Assembly (NCBI GenBank): GCA_029215795.1
Contig: JARDYH010000003.1
Location: 104,440,609-104,504,608, forward strand
DNA: 64,000 bases
Direction: 5' to 3'
Origin: Anniella stebbinsi
Taxonomy: Eukaryota; Chordata; Lepidosauria; Squamata; Anniellidae
Part shown: piece after piece, positions 35,480 to 46,149 of the stretch
Layout of the letters: every line of letters begins with the position of its first letter
Position numbering within the stretch: position 1 is the stretch's first letter
Notes under the pieces: model-generated
Seen by the model: only the letters and a program-made list of their open reading frames with translations
What the model was told of the DNA's origin: nothing
The model's database searches: none
Translations under genes and position numbers: made by a program

Positions 35480-37110
35480 AAGGCATTTACGCAGTTGGAA
35501 AATTGGCTTTAAACCCCCCGCTTCCCCCCTTCCTCTCCCTGCTGCCGGATCCTCCTTAAACAAAAGACGAAATCGCCAATGGCTGCTGCTGGCGCCTCCC
35601 TATGGTCTGTTTTCGCGTTTCCGAGGGCTCATTGGTTTAGCCGACGCCAATCCAGTTTACAACCAGGCCGCGGCCGCCAAACCGGGTGGGGGAAAGAGAG
35701 AGAGAGGAGGGGGCTCCTGCGATCTCCATTTAGCTTAGCGAGGCTCGGCGAGTACAATCGGGCTGGGCAGATAAAATCCGGTGCGCCTTTGCTTGGAACT
35801 AGGTTTTGTGGAGCACCGTCAGACTCGTCCGTTGAGCAAAGGAGGGACGGTGCCGACGCCTGCCGCGCTCGTGGCACCAGCCGGGAGGGCTCCATCCAGC
35901 GCATGCTTACGCGGGAGTAAGTGCCGTCGGAACTGACTGGGACTTCTTGCCGAGTTACAGTGCTGGGTGTAGCCCTCTGGATTCAGTGGAGCGCAAAAGC
36001 AAATACAGTGTGGGACGGAAGGCGCCCTCTTCTAGCACCTTCCCCTGTACAGGAGTTGAAGGTTGGGAAGGAAAGTACCATAAATTGGGGAGGGTGGCAG
36101 GAGGAACCGCGCTCGTGTTAAGTCCGATGCATTTACGCGAGAGTAAGGGTACCGGGTTTGCACACGCTTAACCAGAGCGCCACTGGATTGCAGCAGCGTT
36201 TATTTCCTAGTCACCATGCCTAGGATCGGGCTCTATTGGAAAAACACGCACAGCCCGATCCTAGAGACGTTGATTCGGACGTAAGTCCCGAGTAAGTGCC
36301 CGCAGGATTGCAGCCAGGGCTTAGATCCACGGAGCCCGGCGGCTCCGGCTTCCGAATAACCGCCGGGTCGACCTGGAAATCTCGACTGAAACACAAACGC
36401 ACCCAAGTCCGCGGTGGGTGGAGTCCTGGGGAGGGGCAGGAAGAGGAGCGGCGGCGGCGACTTGGCTGCCATCTAAACGCCATGATTGTTGTTCCGATTT
36501 GGTTCGTGGCGGCGGGGAAGGGTTACACCAACGCAGCCCTTCTCGCCCGCGCGCCCCTCTTTGCAAGGGGTTGCATTTCCGTTTCTCGGCCTGAGGCTGC
36601 GAGAGGAGCGGGGGACATTTCGCTGAGACCTAGGCGCCCGCCCGCCGACCCCCGCCCCGGGCCTTCATCCCCTCGCCTGCCCCACCGGCTGGGGAGGCAA
36701 AAGGCGGGAGATAAAAAAAAGAAATCCCACTTCGCTTCTCTAGTTGATACACGCACCAAATCGGCCGAGGGGAGTCATAGCCTTGCCCCTCCGCTTGCCG
36801 AAGCGGAGAGGGTCGTCCGTGTTCTAGGTTTGTGGTTCCCCCCCCTTTCAGAAACAAAACCAGGGCGTGGTCCCAGGTGAAACCTGCCCCCTCGCTAGAA
36901 AACCCTCCTCCTGCCAAGGGGGAGAAGGCGAGGAATCCTGTGCAGCCCGGTAGGCTGGCTCTGTTTATTCGGGAGGAAGTACTATTGATTTCAATGGGGC
37001 TCACTCCTGAGGGAGTGTACCCAAGATGGCAGCCTCGATGGCCTTCCGTTTGCCTTTGAGCCTGATCTGCCGTGGGGCTATCCAGAAGCAAGCCCCAAAT
37101 GAGTTCATGA
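35480..37110. promoter_or_regulatory. Second CpG island, promoter-like, gene unidentified
   Basis: A GC- and CpG-rich block of about 1.6 kb. Three CCAAT/ATTGG boxes cluster at its left edge (about 35573-35655), resembling an NF-Y promoter. A plus-strand ATG-initiated frame at 36482-36880 (133 codons, starting MIVVPIWFVAAG) and a frame on the minus strand have no recognised similarity and may be chance in GC-rich DNA. A consensus donor GGGTAAGT lies at about 37331 on the plus strand. The position, about 8 kb beyond the CDKN1B 3' end, is roughly where mammals have the first exon of the long APOLD1 isoform, but no APOLD1 sequence was recognised. Several degraded copies of the CAATGGGGCT/GTAAGT-type dispersed repeat lie inside. 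Confidence 0.6.
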
Positions 37111-37498
37111 AAGGTCCCCTTCAGCTGTGCATGGGGGGGGGGGGGGGGGCGACCTCTGCGGTTGTCTTTGTCTGAACAAGACAACCACTTTTCCCCTACA
37201 TTCTACAAAAAGAAGAAAAGGGGGTGGAGGGTAAACAGAATCAAGTTCTTGCCGGAAAGGCACGCTTTGGGTGTGATACCTGAACCTTTTCTGAAATACA
37301 TGGGAATGCTATTCCTCCTCATCCTTTATGAGGGTAAGTACCTCCAGAGAAATCTGAGGCTGCTTCCAGATGGAGGGCTCCTAGCGCCTCCGCCATTCAA
37401 AAGACAATCTGGTTCCCTCTTTCCCTCCTTAATGGGTCTGTTGTGGAAGGAAAAAAGACCTAAGACAACTTGGGGAAATGGGAAAGTTACAAGTAGAA
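37111..37498. other. Stretch after the CpG island
   Basis: It holds a 17-base G run (about 37133-37149), the donor-like GGGTAAGT near 37331 on the plus strand, and no recognised exon. Confidence 0.4.
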
Positions 37499-37843
37499 GG
37501 CTACCTCCACAAGAGAGGTTTAATGCTCTTTGAAGGCTCATTATAAATTTTACCTCCACACCAGCGGAGCGCAAAACGGGTGTAGAGGCGCGTTATCTCC
37601 CGGATTATGCGCATTATCGAATGCGCGTTAAATAGCGACTTTTATTTTGCTCCGGCCGTTAAAGCGCATTTTCGCCGTGTGAACAAGCGATTATGCGCAT
37701 TAACTTCTTGTAAAGCGCTTTTTGGACATCAATTAATGCGCTTCGCCGCCTCCCGTGCAGAGGGATTAGGAGTAAATGCGCCTCCGCGATAATGCGCATA
37801 ATCCCCGAACCGGGCGCAAAAGCGCATCCTTGTGGAGGGGGCC
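37499..37843 (+). mobile_element. 355-bp GCGCAT-rich MITE, copy 2
   Basis: GGCTACCTCCACAAGAG at the left and an inverted GGCCCCCTCCACAAGG at the right. The interior has GATTATGCGCATTATCGAAT, CGTTAAAGCGCATTTTCGCC and AAGCGATTATGCGCATTAAC, aligned with the copy at 52.7 kb. The flanks GAA and CAA are not an exact duplication. It sits directly beside the second CpG island. Confidence 0.8.
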
Positions 37844-38245
37844 CAAGACAACAACGTCTGGAGGCACGCACATACATACACACAATAATCCTGTGAACAA
37901 GGCAGTGGGATTGCAGGATAAAAGCCTTTTCTGAATGAAAGCATACCTGCCTCTTGTTTCATTTAATTAAATGGGACCTTTACTAGCATTATTGTACCCT
38001 TCAACCTCAGTCCTCTTCCCCATATGTTCAATCAACACATCCCCCAGACTAACTTTGTTCAAGGTCTCTACTTCCCTTGCACTGAAGATGTGAGAGGCAA
38101 TTTTTGGATTGAATCCTTCCTTTGGAGAGAGTGGGTAGGTGGGTGGGTGGGAGTGCAATGGGCTGGGTGGAGGTGTCACTGTGTAATGGTAGCTTATTTT
38201 TAACTTTTTATCACAGTTGCTTGATGTTGAGCTTGTGGTTTCCCC
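37844..38245. other. Short gene-free stretch
   Basis: Nothing recognised. Confidence 0.4.
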
Positions 38246-38718
38246 GGCTCAGTTCGGACGACACTTTAGGCAACGGAGGGGGAAATAGCGTACTGACCGT
38301 GCATTATTTTGGCACCCGCTACACGACATGTTGCCCCTCCCCCTGTCATGTGGCTAAAAGTCCCGGAGTCCTTCTGGGCTGCTGCGTCTCCTCCCTCCCA
38401 CCTCCCTCAGTCCTCTGGCCGTATCCCAGCATGCACCGCAAGTTCTACTGGCTGTATTGGGGGGGGGGGGGGTCGGCTGCTCCAGCTGGCGAACTCTATG
38501 ACCAAATGGAATAGTACATGGAGAGAGGGGGTTCCCGACACACGGCACTTTAAACAATGGATTTAGGGATAAACAATGTGCAAGCATTGTTTAAGTGCCC
38601 CAAATAGCATACTGTCAGTTGTGTGTGTGTTGTGTGTTGCCCTCCCCACAACACAATATGCAACAGAACAGTTGTCCCCCCCCCCCCCAATTGATTATCG
38701 TGTCATCCGAACCAGGCT
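38246..38718 (+). mobile_element. 490-bp MITE, copy 1
   Basis: The ends GGCTCAGTTCGGACGACAC and, inverted, AGCCTGGTTCGGATGACAC frame an interior shared with the copies at 53.3 and 58.2 kb: TTAGGCAACGGAGGGGGAAA, TGGCTAAAAGTCCCGGAGTC, CCCAGCATGCACCGCAAGTT and AACAATGGATTTAGGGATAA. No coding capacity. No clear target duplication for this copy. Confidence 0.78.
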
Positions 38719-38904
38719 GCTGTCTGCTGTCTTAGGGCTTAGTTTGGAACTTTTAAGGGCAGGTTCAACCCTAGGAAATGGGTGCCCTTAAAATGCTTGT
38801 GTGTGTGTGTGTGTGTGAAGTTGACTCCTCCCAGCCAGATCAAGGAAAACTGATTTCCCCCTCCCAATTACCAGTAGTGTAACTAGGCACCACATGGACG
38901 AAGG

Positions 38905-39078
38905 TGCAACATTTTATTTATTTATGATATTGCTATCCCACCCTTCCTCCAAAGAACTCAGAGTGGTATGAGGATAAAATTGGGAAGAAAACCATGCACA
39001 GCAATCCTGTGAGGTAGGTCAAGCTGAGGCACAGTAACAGGCCCGAAGTCACACAATGAGTTTCATACTTGGATATCA
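38905..39078 (-). mobile_element. CORE-SINE (MIR-type)
   Basis: Read on the minus strand: CATTGTGTGACTTCGGGCC, CTTGACCTACCTCACAGGAT, then TTTGGAGGAAGGGTGGGATA and an A/T-rich tail. This is the CORE/MIR-type SINE layout with an L2-like 3' tail. Confidence 0.72.
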
Positions 39079-40500
39079 AAGTTCATGTGATTAGTTGACA
39101 ATTATTTTCAGTATGGAATAATCAAATATAATCCACCACGCCCATGGTAGTTGCTGATACTGAGAGCTGCACGTCATGAATGTTTTTTCCAAAGTATTTT
39201 TCCTTGTTAGTATAGGATGAAGGTAGGCAAGAAGATTTGGGTTTGATGCTTTTACTAAGGCCTGTTCACACATTTATGTTAAACGCTTAAGCTGATTCTA
39301 AAATCAACCAATGATGTGCCAAGTTTGATCCCCCCTCCCTCCCCCCGGCCTAGCAATTGTATATCTCACCATAATTTCTAAGGAAATCAGGGCAGCATAC
39401 ATGAGAATGCCCCATTTTAATCAAATGACAACTATGTGACACAAGCTAAGGTGAGAGGTAATGAGGCTTCCATTATTAAACTTCCTGGTTCCCCATGTTA
39501 GTGGGTGGATGCGTGGAATAGAGTTCCCAATTGACTGGGCCGAGTTGTGGGGGTGGGGGGAATGCCCTGCCCTGCCCTTGTGTCTTTTTAACAGTAGCTT
39601 GATATACAGAAAACAGCAGGCGAAGGTTTACATGGCATGGAAATATGCATGTCACCTGCATATCTACACACTCATGACTATGAAAGGCACAGAAGCAGGG
39701 CCCATTTTAAAAAAAGGAAAATTTTGGCAACTTGGTGAGTATTCGCATTTTTTGCCTCAGACACCAAAATAACTAGGCCAGACTTTTGTCCAAAAAGTCG
39801 CCATTGGTTTATTAAAATACTGCCCTTCTGGAAATTTAATAATCGTGTGATATCATTAGGATATTTTTGGGTAGGTAGCTTGGGAAGTGTGGTTTGTTCT
39901 GAGCCCTGTTTGGCCCCTATCTCGCCAATGATGTCATCAGGACCATGGTAGGGCCTCAGTGAGCCTCCCATCACACCTCATTTCCCTCTCTTCCTCCAGT
40001 TGCCTGTTGCCAGTGGGGGATGGGAGGCTTTAAGGGAGTTGGGGAACCCCTCCCTGTCCCTGATGACATCACTGATATCACAGGATCCAAACAAGGTTCA
40101 GAACAAGCCAACCTCTTTCCACATGTTTGGGATACCATTTGGTTTTTCCAACCTGTTGGGTGAGGTTCTCAGCAGGGCAGGGCAGAGGGAGGGCCAGTTG
40201 GCCCGGGGCCCACGATTTTGAGGGGGCACTCTGACGAGGAGGTCCCCCCCTAGCTTACGCTACTGCTTCCGTAGCGTAAGTGGCCCATCAAGAAGCGAGG
40301 AGCCCGCCTTGTGGAAACAGCGCAGAAGCCGTCCGTCGTGAAGACCACGGCCAGACTACAAGCTCCAGAGGGCCATATGCCACATGCGGGGCTGGGATAG
40401 ATGTGCCTACGTTGCGATGGTTGTCCTTACTGCGTCTCTTTCCTTAATCTTCTCCATGGCACATAATCTCTGGAGTGGAGGGTGAGGCAATGATGATGAG
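39079..40500. other. Gene-free stretch
   Basis: No gene recognised. Two nearby segments on the (GATGACATCA/TGATGTCATC) theme lie at about 39925-39945 and 40060-40080. Confidence 0.4.
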
Positions 40501-40507
40501 AGTTCTT

Positions 40508-40560
40508 GATGATGATGATGATGATGATGATACCGTGAGGAGGAGGAGGAGGAGGAGGAT
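40508..40560. repeat. (GAT)n and (GAG)n microsatellites
   Basis: About eight GAT units (40508-40531) and eight GAG units (40536-40560). Confidence 0.92.
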
Positions 40561-41207
40561 AATGTTTGATAATGATGAAGGACTGTTCTATTGTTGTTGC
40601 TTCTATTTGTTCAGCACCTAAAAATACATCTTGAATAAAAGTGCTTCCCGTTACCTTTTTATAGATCATTCTAGTTCATATATGTATTTAGCACTGAATC
40701 AGTGCCACTGATTAAAAAATACTTAATGAGCAGTTTGAAATGGGGGAGGCACACACTTCCCATCTGGCCTGGGCATATTACCAGCTCTGCACGGCCCTGG
40801 TTCTCATCACTTCTTTGGACTGGTTTCCTACATGAATGTTCTTGACTCCTGTATGCTTGATGACTAATTGTGAACTGGTTCTACTGAAATAGATGTGTTT
40901 GAATGGATATGGAAGTTCTATCTGTGGCCCTTACTTGATGTCACATGTGAGTGAGCCAGTCCACAAGGGACTGGCTCCTGAAAGTACCAACTGACTTTAC
41001 TGAGTTCTGTATTTGAAGGTGAATGGGACAGTACTGCCCTGAGGGGGTGGAGTGGACTGCACCACATCAGACTTTACAGGTGGGATGAAATTTTAAAATG
41101 TGTACAAGTCCAGCCTGCTCCCTGCTGTACTTGTTTTATAGTTCCAGGGGATATTTTTATGCTTCTAGACCATGCTGTTCTTTTTATATATAGGGAAGCA
41201 TTTAGGG
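40561..41207. other. Gene-free stretch
   Basis: No gene or repeat recognised. Confidence 0.4.
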
Positions 41208-41527
41208 TAGGGTGACCAGATAAAATCCAGGTCAGGGCTCCTGTAACTTTAACAGTTGTTGAGAAAAGGGAATTTCAGCCAGTGTCATTTGTATGCAATT
41301 AGTTCCTGGTGAAATTCCCTCTTCATCACAACTGTTAAAGGTGCAGGGGCCCTGCCTTCTTTTGTATATGGTCACTCTAGAATAGTGCATGCACCTTTAA
41401 CTGTTGTGATGAAGAGGGAATTTCACCAGGAACTAATTGCATACAAATTACACTGGCTAAAATTCCCTTTTCTCAACAACTGTTAAAGTTACATGAGCCC
41501 TGACCTGGATTTTATCTGGTCAGCCTA
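41208..41527. mobile_element. hAT-like foldback MITE, TAGGGTGACCAGAT family, copy 1
   Basis: A 320-bp unit that is nearly one long hairpin: arms of about 140 bp start TAGGGTGACCAGATAAAATC and end with its inverse. ATTTAGGG flanks both sides (41200-41207 and 41528-41535), an exact 8-bp duplication. The middle carries GGTCACTCTAGAATAG-type spacer sequence. No ORF. Confidence 0.9.
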
Positions 41528-42144
41528 ATTTAGGGACTGTAACACACACGCTTTAAAGCATTGCAGTGGATGTGCTAAAGTTCTCTCCATTGATTTAAGA
41601 GCTGTGATTCACACATGAGACACCACGAATGTGCAGGTGTGAAGTAGCCCCACTGAACTGAAGCAGTTTTGGCTCTAATTACCTGCTCTGCAGAGCCACT
41701 GATGGGGTATGGAGGATTGTGTTTTATGGCTTCAAGTGTGCAAAAATCATTAACAAGCCATTTGAGGCAGACATTATGGGTTTTCTCTTTCCCTCTATGG
41801 CTTTATTAGAGGCACTCAGAAACACCTTAGTTTCACCTCTACCTTCCGGTTGATTATTTGTATGTTAGTGGTTCTGTTTGTCTCTGTGATCAGTATTCTC
41901 TTCCTGTGGTGGTGCAATTTTCTCAGTTTTGGGTCAAAGAAAGGAAACCATGTATAAGAGCTCCTTCATCTGAATGTTACCTGTTTATATAGGCTTATAT
42001 GTCTTCTCAAACAGAAGACATGGAACTTTTCCCTAAAAGGTTGTTTTAATAAAGCTTCCTTAAAGGCAGATGTGAAACGTTAATGCTGTCAAAATTCCAC
42101 TTCCTTCTCAATCTTCTGTGCTTCATGGTGAGTTGGGCATAGTT
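41528..42144. other. Gene-free stretch
   Basis: Nothing recognised between the two foldback MITEs. Confidence 0.4.
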
Positions 42145-42461
42145 TAGGGTGACCAGATAAAATCCAGGTCAGGGCTCATGTAACTTTAACAGTTGTAGAG
42201 AAAAAGGAATTTCAGCTAGTGTCATTTGTATGCAATTAGTTCCTGGTGAAATTCCCTCTTCATCACAACAGTTAAAGGTGCAAGCACTATACTAGAGTGA
42301 CCATATACAAAAGAAGGCAGGGCCCCTGCAACTTTAACTGTTGTGATGAAGAGGGAATTTCACCAGGAACTAATTGCATACAAATGACACTGGCTGAAAT
42401 CCCCTTTTCTCTACAACTGTTAAAGTTACATGAGCCCTGACCTGGATTTTATCTGGCCCTA
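42145..42461. mobile_element. hAT-like foldback MITE, TAGGGTGACCAGAT family, copy 2
   Basis: A 317-bp unit closely similar to the copy 620 bp away, with flanks GCATAGTT (42137-42144) and GTATAGTT (42462-42469) forming an 8-bp duplication with one mismatch. The right terminus lacks a few bases (ATCTGGCCCTA instead of ATCTGGTCAGCCTA). The spacer reads GAGTGACCATATACAAAAGA. Confidence 0.88.
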
Positions 42462-42469
42462 GTATAGTT

Positions 42470-44894
42470 CAGTGCTTAAGGATGAGAAATACAGGTGTGA
42501 AAATGATCTTTAAAGTGCATTTTGTTTTTTGTTTTTAATGTAGGAAGTTGTTAGTTCAGCACCAGTATTACTGATATTATTTTAACCAGGTGATATAGCC
42601 CTGGCTTACTAGCTTGGAAAAAGTAATAGTAGAGATGCTGTCTTTTTACTAGTCCTTTTTCTACATCTTTTTCTCACTAATTTCCAAGCTGTATATCTTG
42701 AGAAAACTGATAGAATGCCAAATGAATTATGAAGGGATCCTGTATTCCCACATTATCTACCCTCCAAGGAAACTATTTGCTCCATCTCTGGATGATTCAT
42801 TGTTCTGTCCTTACATCTTTCTAACTGTACTCCTTTAGTGGGCAGAGAATTTTGCCACACCTCTGTGTTGCTGTAATTGGATAATTCAGTCACTTCTGAT
42901 GTGGAGATGTAGCAATGACCTGCCCTCAGAGATGACATGCCCAGAATAGTGACTCATACAGGGGACTGGCTCCTCTGAAGGCAGGTAGTATTTATGCCTG
43001 CATATGCTCAATGTAAACCTTTGAAGATTTAAGTGTGCCTTAAATTTTCTTTCAGAAAAAAAGTGTCCCTTAGCTATCAGTTTTGGGAATTCCTGCTCTA
43101 ACCAAAGTTTGGCATGCAGAAAAGTAACTGGTGAGTCATTTCTAGGCAGAGCCAGGCCAAGACATTTTGGAGCCTGACATTTAAAAAAAATAAAAATGCT
43201 GACCCCCCACCCCACCCCCCGCCATGCACCCAGACTCAGAATTAACTGATTTTCTTCATAATCTCCATTGAAATAAACATTGTGCTATGGCACAATTTGT
43301 TTCAATGAGGCTTTATAGAACTTCCCAGTGGATGGGCAATTCCTGTCTTGCTTCAGACACTGCCTGTATTAATCAAGCCCAAAATCTACTGTGTGAGTTG
43401 ACCATCTCAGTGGAGATAATGTGACAGGGAAGTTTCACCTGCTTTGTTTTTGCATGTCAGCCTGTTGCTAGAAGCATGAGAACAGGATCAGTAACAATTG
43501 GCAGGATCCCAAAACCATTGCATTGTCTTGTATGCCTACGCCGCTAGTCAAAGGGGCACAATCCACCCTAGCATTGGCACAATGTCACATATGGACAGGT
43601 CAGCATGGTGCCTAATACAGGCGTGCTGTCCGCTGCCGCCCCCCCCCCCCCCACTAGTACATACACCAAAGTTCATGGACTATGATCAGATATGGGAGGC
43701 CTGTGTGCGCCTCCCCTATCCACATTCTCATCCAAATCTCCATGGACCTCCATCACACCTAATTTGCCTCCCCGTTGTTGTTTTACCAGCACATCGAGTT
43801 TATGATCCCTTTCATCTGAATAGCTGCTCCTTCACTCCACTCCACCTCTCCCTCCAGTCAGGTCCTGGCAGATGAGTACTTCAAACACACACCACCTTTC
43901 TCCCGGGCAGAAATGGAACGACCTCTTTAGTCTGGCTCTTTGGGGGCATTGAGGGAATACAATCCAGTCTCTGCAGAGATTCAGGTGTTGTATGGTTTTA
44001 AAAAATGTTTTGAGCCTGGGATGCAAGGTTTGGGTTTTATATTGAGGCTTGGAGCAGGCTGCTGGGAGAGATTGCTTTCCCCTGCCAGGACCTGATGCAA
44101 TCCATTCCAGAAATGCACTTCTGGAAAATAATCCAGGCTTTTAGCATTCTAGGAAAGGCTGGGGTAGAGGTGCGGTGTCAGCAGGACAGGCACGGCGTCA
44201 TGTGAGTACCATGCTGCAAATCTGCACACCAGGCATGGTGAGAGTGCACTACATCGCTGGTGTGATGGAGCTCCTAGAACGCTAAAAGTCTGGATTATTT
44301 TCCCTAAGTGCATTTAATGGGCCCTAAATGCACCCTAAGTCTCCATGTGGTTTTAAAGGAATTACATCTGCCATATCTGCCGAGCGGTTGGTTTGAGCAG
44401 CAGATTCTACAGTGGGTACTACTTTCCAGCTTCCATTTCTGTGCATAGTGAGTGGTTTTGTTTACAATTTTAATTCCACTTCCAGGCTGTAAAGTGCATT
44501 CCTAACTAGTAAAACCCATTCAACAGATCCCCTATTCAGGCATTCACCACAACGCACAACTGAGAAGGGAGGGAGGTTCATGCATGTCTGTCTGTGACTC
44601 CTGTTTAGAGCTTCACACGTTCAACACCAAATTCTAAGGGCTTCTAAACACATCCAGCTGAACACACTTAAAAGCCTCTGCTGTGGAGGTTTAACCCTTT
44701 CCCCTGCACTCTTTTCCTAATGTAAAACCCGTCCGCCCACTTGTCGTGATAGGGAAAAAGCCCTGGCTGGCTATGCCCTTCACCACATGAAGAAAGCCAT
44801 GATGTACATATTTAGGAAGTGGCCAGACATCCATACTGTGCCAGGACTTAGAAAATACACAACAACAAAATTATTATATATTTATATATATATA
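42470..44894. other. Gene-free stretch downstream of CDKN1B
   Basis: About 2.4 kb with no recognised exon on either strand. No APOLD1-like frame is present. A C run lies at about 43639-43652. Confidence 0.45.
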
Positions 44895-44913
44895 TTTATA
44901 TATGGCAGTTTTC

Positions 44914-44919
44914 TTTATT
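44914..44919 (-). terminator. CDKN1B: CDKN1B polyadenylation signal AATAAA
   Basis: The minus strand reads AATAAA within CAATCAATAAAGAAAACT, the same ending as the mammalian p27 mRNA. Cleavage is expected 10-30 bases further on, near 44890-44905, just before an AT-rich stretch of TATATAAA-like repeats. Confidence 0.88.
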
Positions 44920-45188
44920 GATTGCTTGATGTAAAACAATATCAATTGGCAATTGTTTTCACACATTACAAAAAAAATATTAAACTTGGCTCAGTCTGCA
45001 ATCATTTAAGCACAGCCATATTAATTAACAAAACAAATCCCCCCCAACTAACCCCCCCCACCAAATAGAGCATTTACAAATGCACAAAAACACACGCCGC
45101 TTTGGATTTATGGGAAAATATCTTCTAGATTAAAAAAAATCTTTTAACATAAATAAGTTAGTATAATTTCTCAGTGTCTTTACAAAGT

Positions 45189-45196
45189 TATGTACA
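45189..45196 (-). promoter_or_regulatory. CDKN1B: Pumilio response element 2
   Basis: The minus strand reads TGTACATA (UGUANAUA consensus) within GTACCTGTGTACATAAC, a segment shared with the mammalian UTR near its 3' end. Confidence 0.8.
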
Positions 45197-45873
45197 CAGG
45201 TACATTTCAAAACTTTTTAAAAAAAACTGTGTAGGCAATGTAAAAATACTGTTTAAAAATGTAGTATTCCTTTTCATTTACCCACCCATGAACATCAGAG
45301 AAGTGAGATGGTTGAAGTTCAGGGTTTTAGTTCCCCTCCATTCTATTCAGAGCATAAATTTTAAATTATTTTTGAAATATGAAATAATATAAATGGCAAA
45401 AACATATTAGAAAAGGACATTTAAAGAGTTCCAAGGATGGGACCCTTTATGCTGCTACATAATGGAAACAGAGTTCCTACATACACTTTAGACTATAATC
45501 CTGTGGGATATTCTCCTGCAAAAGCCCCATTAAAATGAATGCACTCTTCCACAGCTCCTATTCATTGTAGTGGCTTTTAACAGAGGCAAGTGCCCCACCG
45601 GATTGTGTCTTTAATTAACTGAAATTTCACCAGCAGATTCAATCCATCTACTGTAGCCAGTGTTAATGTGTAGATTTTTTTAAAAGGTCTTTGTCTCCAT
45701 TGAAAGGGACAATACATCTTTAAGAAATAATTAGACACGCATGCTGTTTCTCTTCATACAATTCTCTGCTCACTGGGTTTTGGAAACAGATTTTGAACCC
45801 CTCACCTTTTATGATCTCCACCCTTCCCAGGACAAACAAAAAAACCAAGAAAGGTGGGGAAGAGAGGTTTATG

Positions 45874-45881
45874 TGCTACAT
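45874..45881 (-). promoter_or_regulatory. CDKN1B: miR-221/222 seed site 2 in CDKN1B 3'UTR
   Basis: A second ATGTAGCA 8-mer on the minus strand, inside the conserved TTATGTAGCACATAA. It lies 11 bases downstream in the mRNA from a Pumilio element (45900-45893), the same arrangement as in mammals, where Pumilio binding opens a hairpin that hides this site. Confidence 0.87.
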
Positions 45882-45892
45882 AATGTAAAAAC

Positions 45893-45900
45893 TATATACA
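45893..45900 (-). promoter_or_regulatory. CDKN1B: Pumilio response element 1
   Basis: The minus strand reads TGTATATA, matching the UGUANAUA consensus of PUM1/PUM2. Its context CCTGTGTATATAGTTTTTA is that of the mammalian p27 UTR. Position next to the miR-221/222 site suggests the known RNA-switch arrangement is kept. Confidence 0.85.
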
Positions 45901-45944
45901 CAGGTAGTACAATGAAGCAAATGAGGAACAACCTAATTGCAGAA

Positions 45945-45952
45945 TGCTACAT
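45945..45952 (-). promoter_or_regulatory. CDKN1B: miR-221/222 seed site 1 in CDKN1B 3'UTR
   Basis: The minus strand reads ATGTAGCA, an 8-mer match to the miR-221/222 seed (GCUACAU plus the A opposite position 1). In mammals both p27 sites mediate repression by miR-221/222. The flank GGATGTAGCATT matches the mammalian one. Confidence 0.85.
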
Positions 45953-46149
45953 CCAATGCTTTAAGAGGCAGATCTTTTAAGAGTGCCTGACTTTAGTGTT
46001 ATTCAATTACAGGTTTGTTTCAGTGCTTGTATGAGTTCTCCATCCCATGGAGAATCTGTGATATGTTTTCTTTCATATATAAACTCTGCATCTTCCTTGC
46101 TTCATGAACCCGATGCCTCCAAAGAACAAGGAAACAAATGTTCTTAATT

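Larger units (their letters stand above)
44895..46149 (-). other. CDKN1B: CDKN1B 3'UTR exon 3
   Basis: The exon opens with AATTAAGAA and TGTTTCCTTGTT after an AG acceptor. It then follows the mammalian p27 3'UTR closely: GAAGCAAGGAAGAT, AAGCACTGAAA, AATAACACTAAA, the GGCACTCTTAAA block, two miR-221/222 seed sites and two Pumilio elements. It ends with the polyadenylation hexamer at 44919-44914. Long stretches are alignable by eye with the human UTR as recalled, which is unusual for non-coding sequence and supports post-transcriptional control. The exact cleavage site is not visible; an AT-rich repeat follows. Confidence 0.9.

Noticed and set aside
36296..36880. 194-codon plus-strand frame in the second CpG island as a gene
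   Set aside because: It starts with GTG; the longest ATG-initiated part is 133 codons with no recognised domain or conservation evidence.
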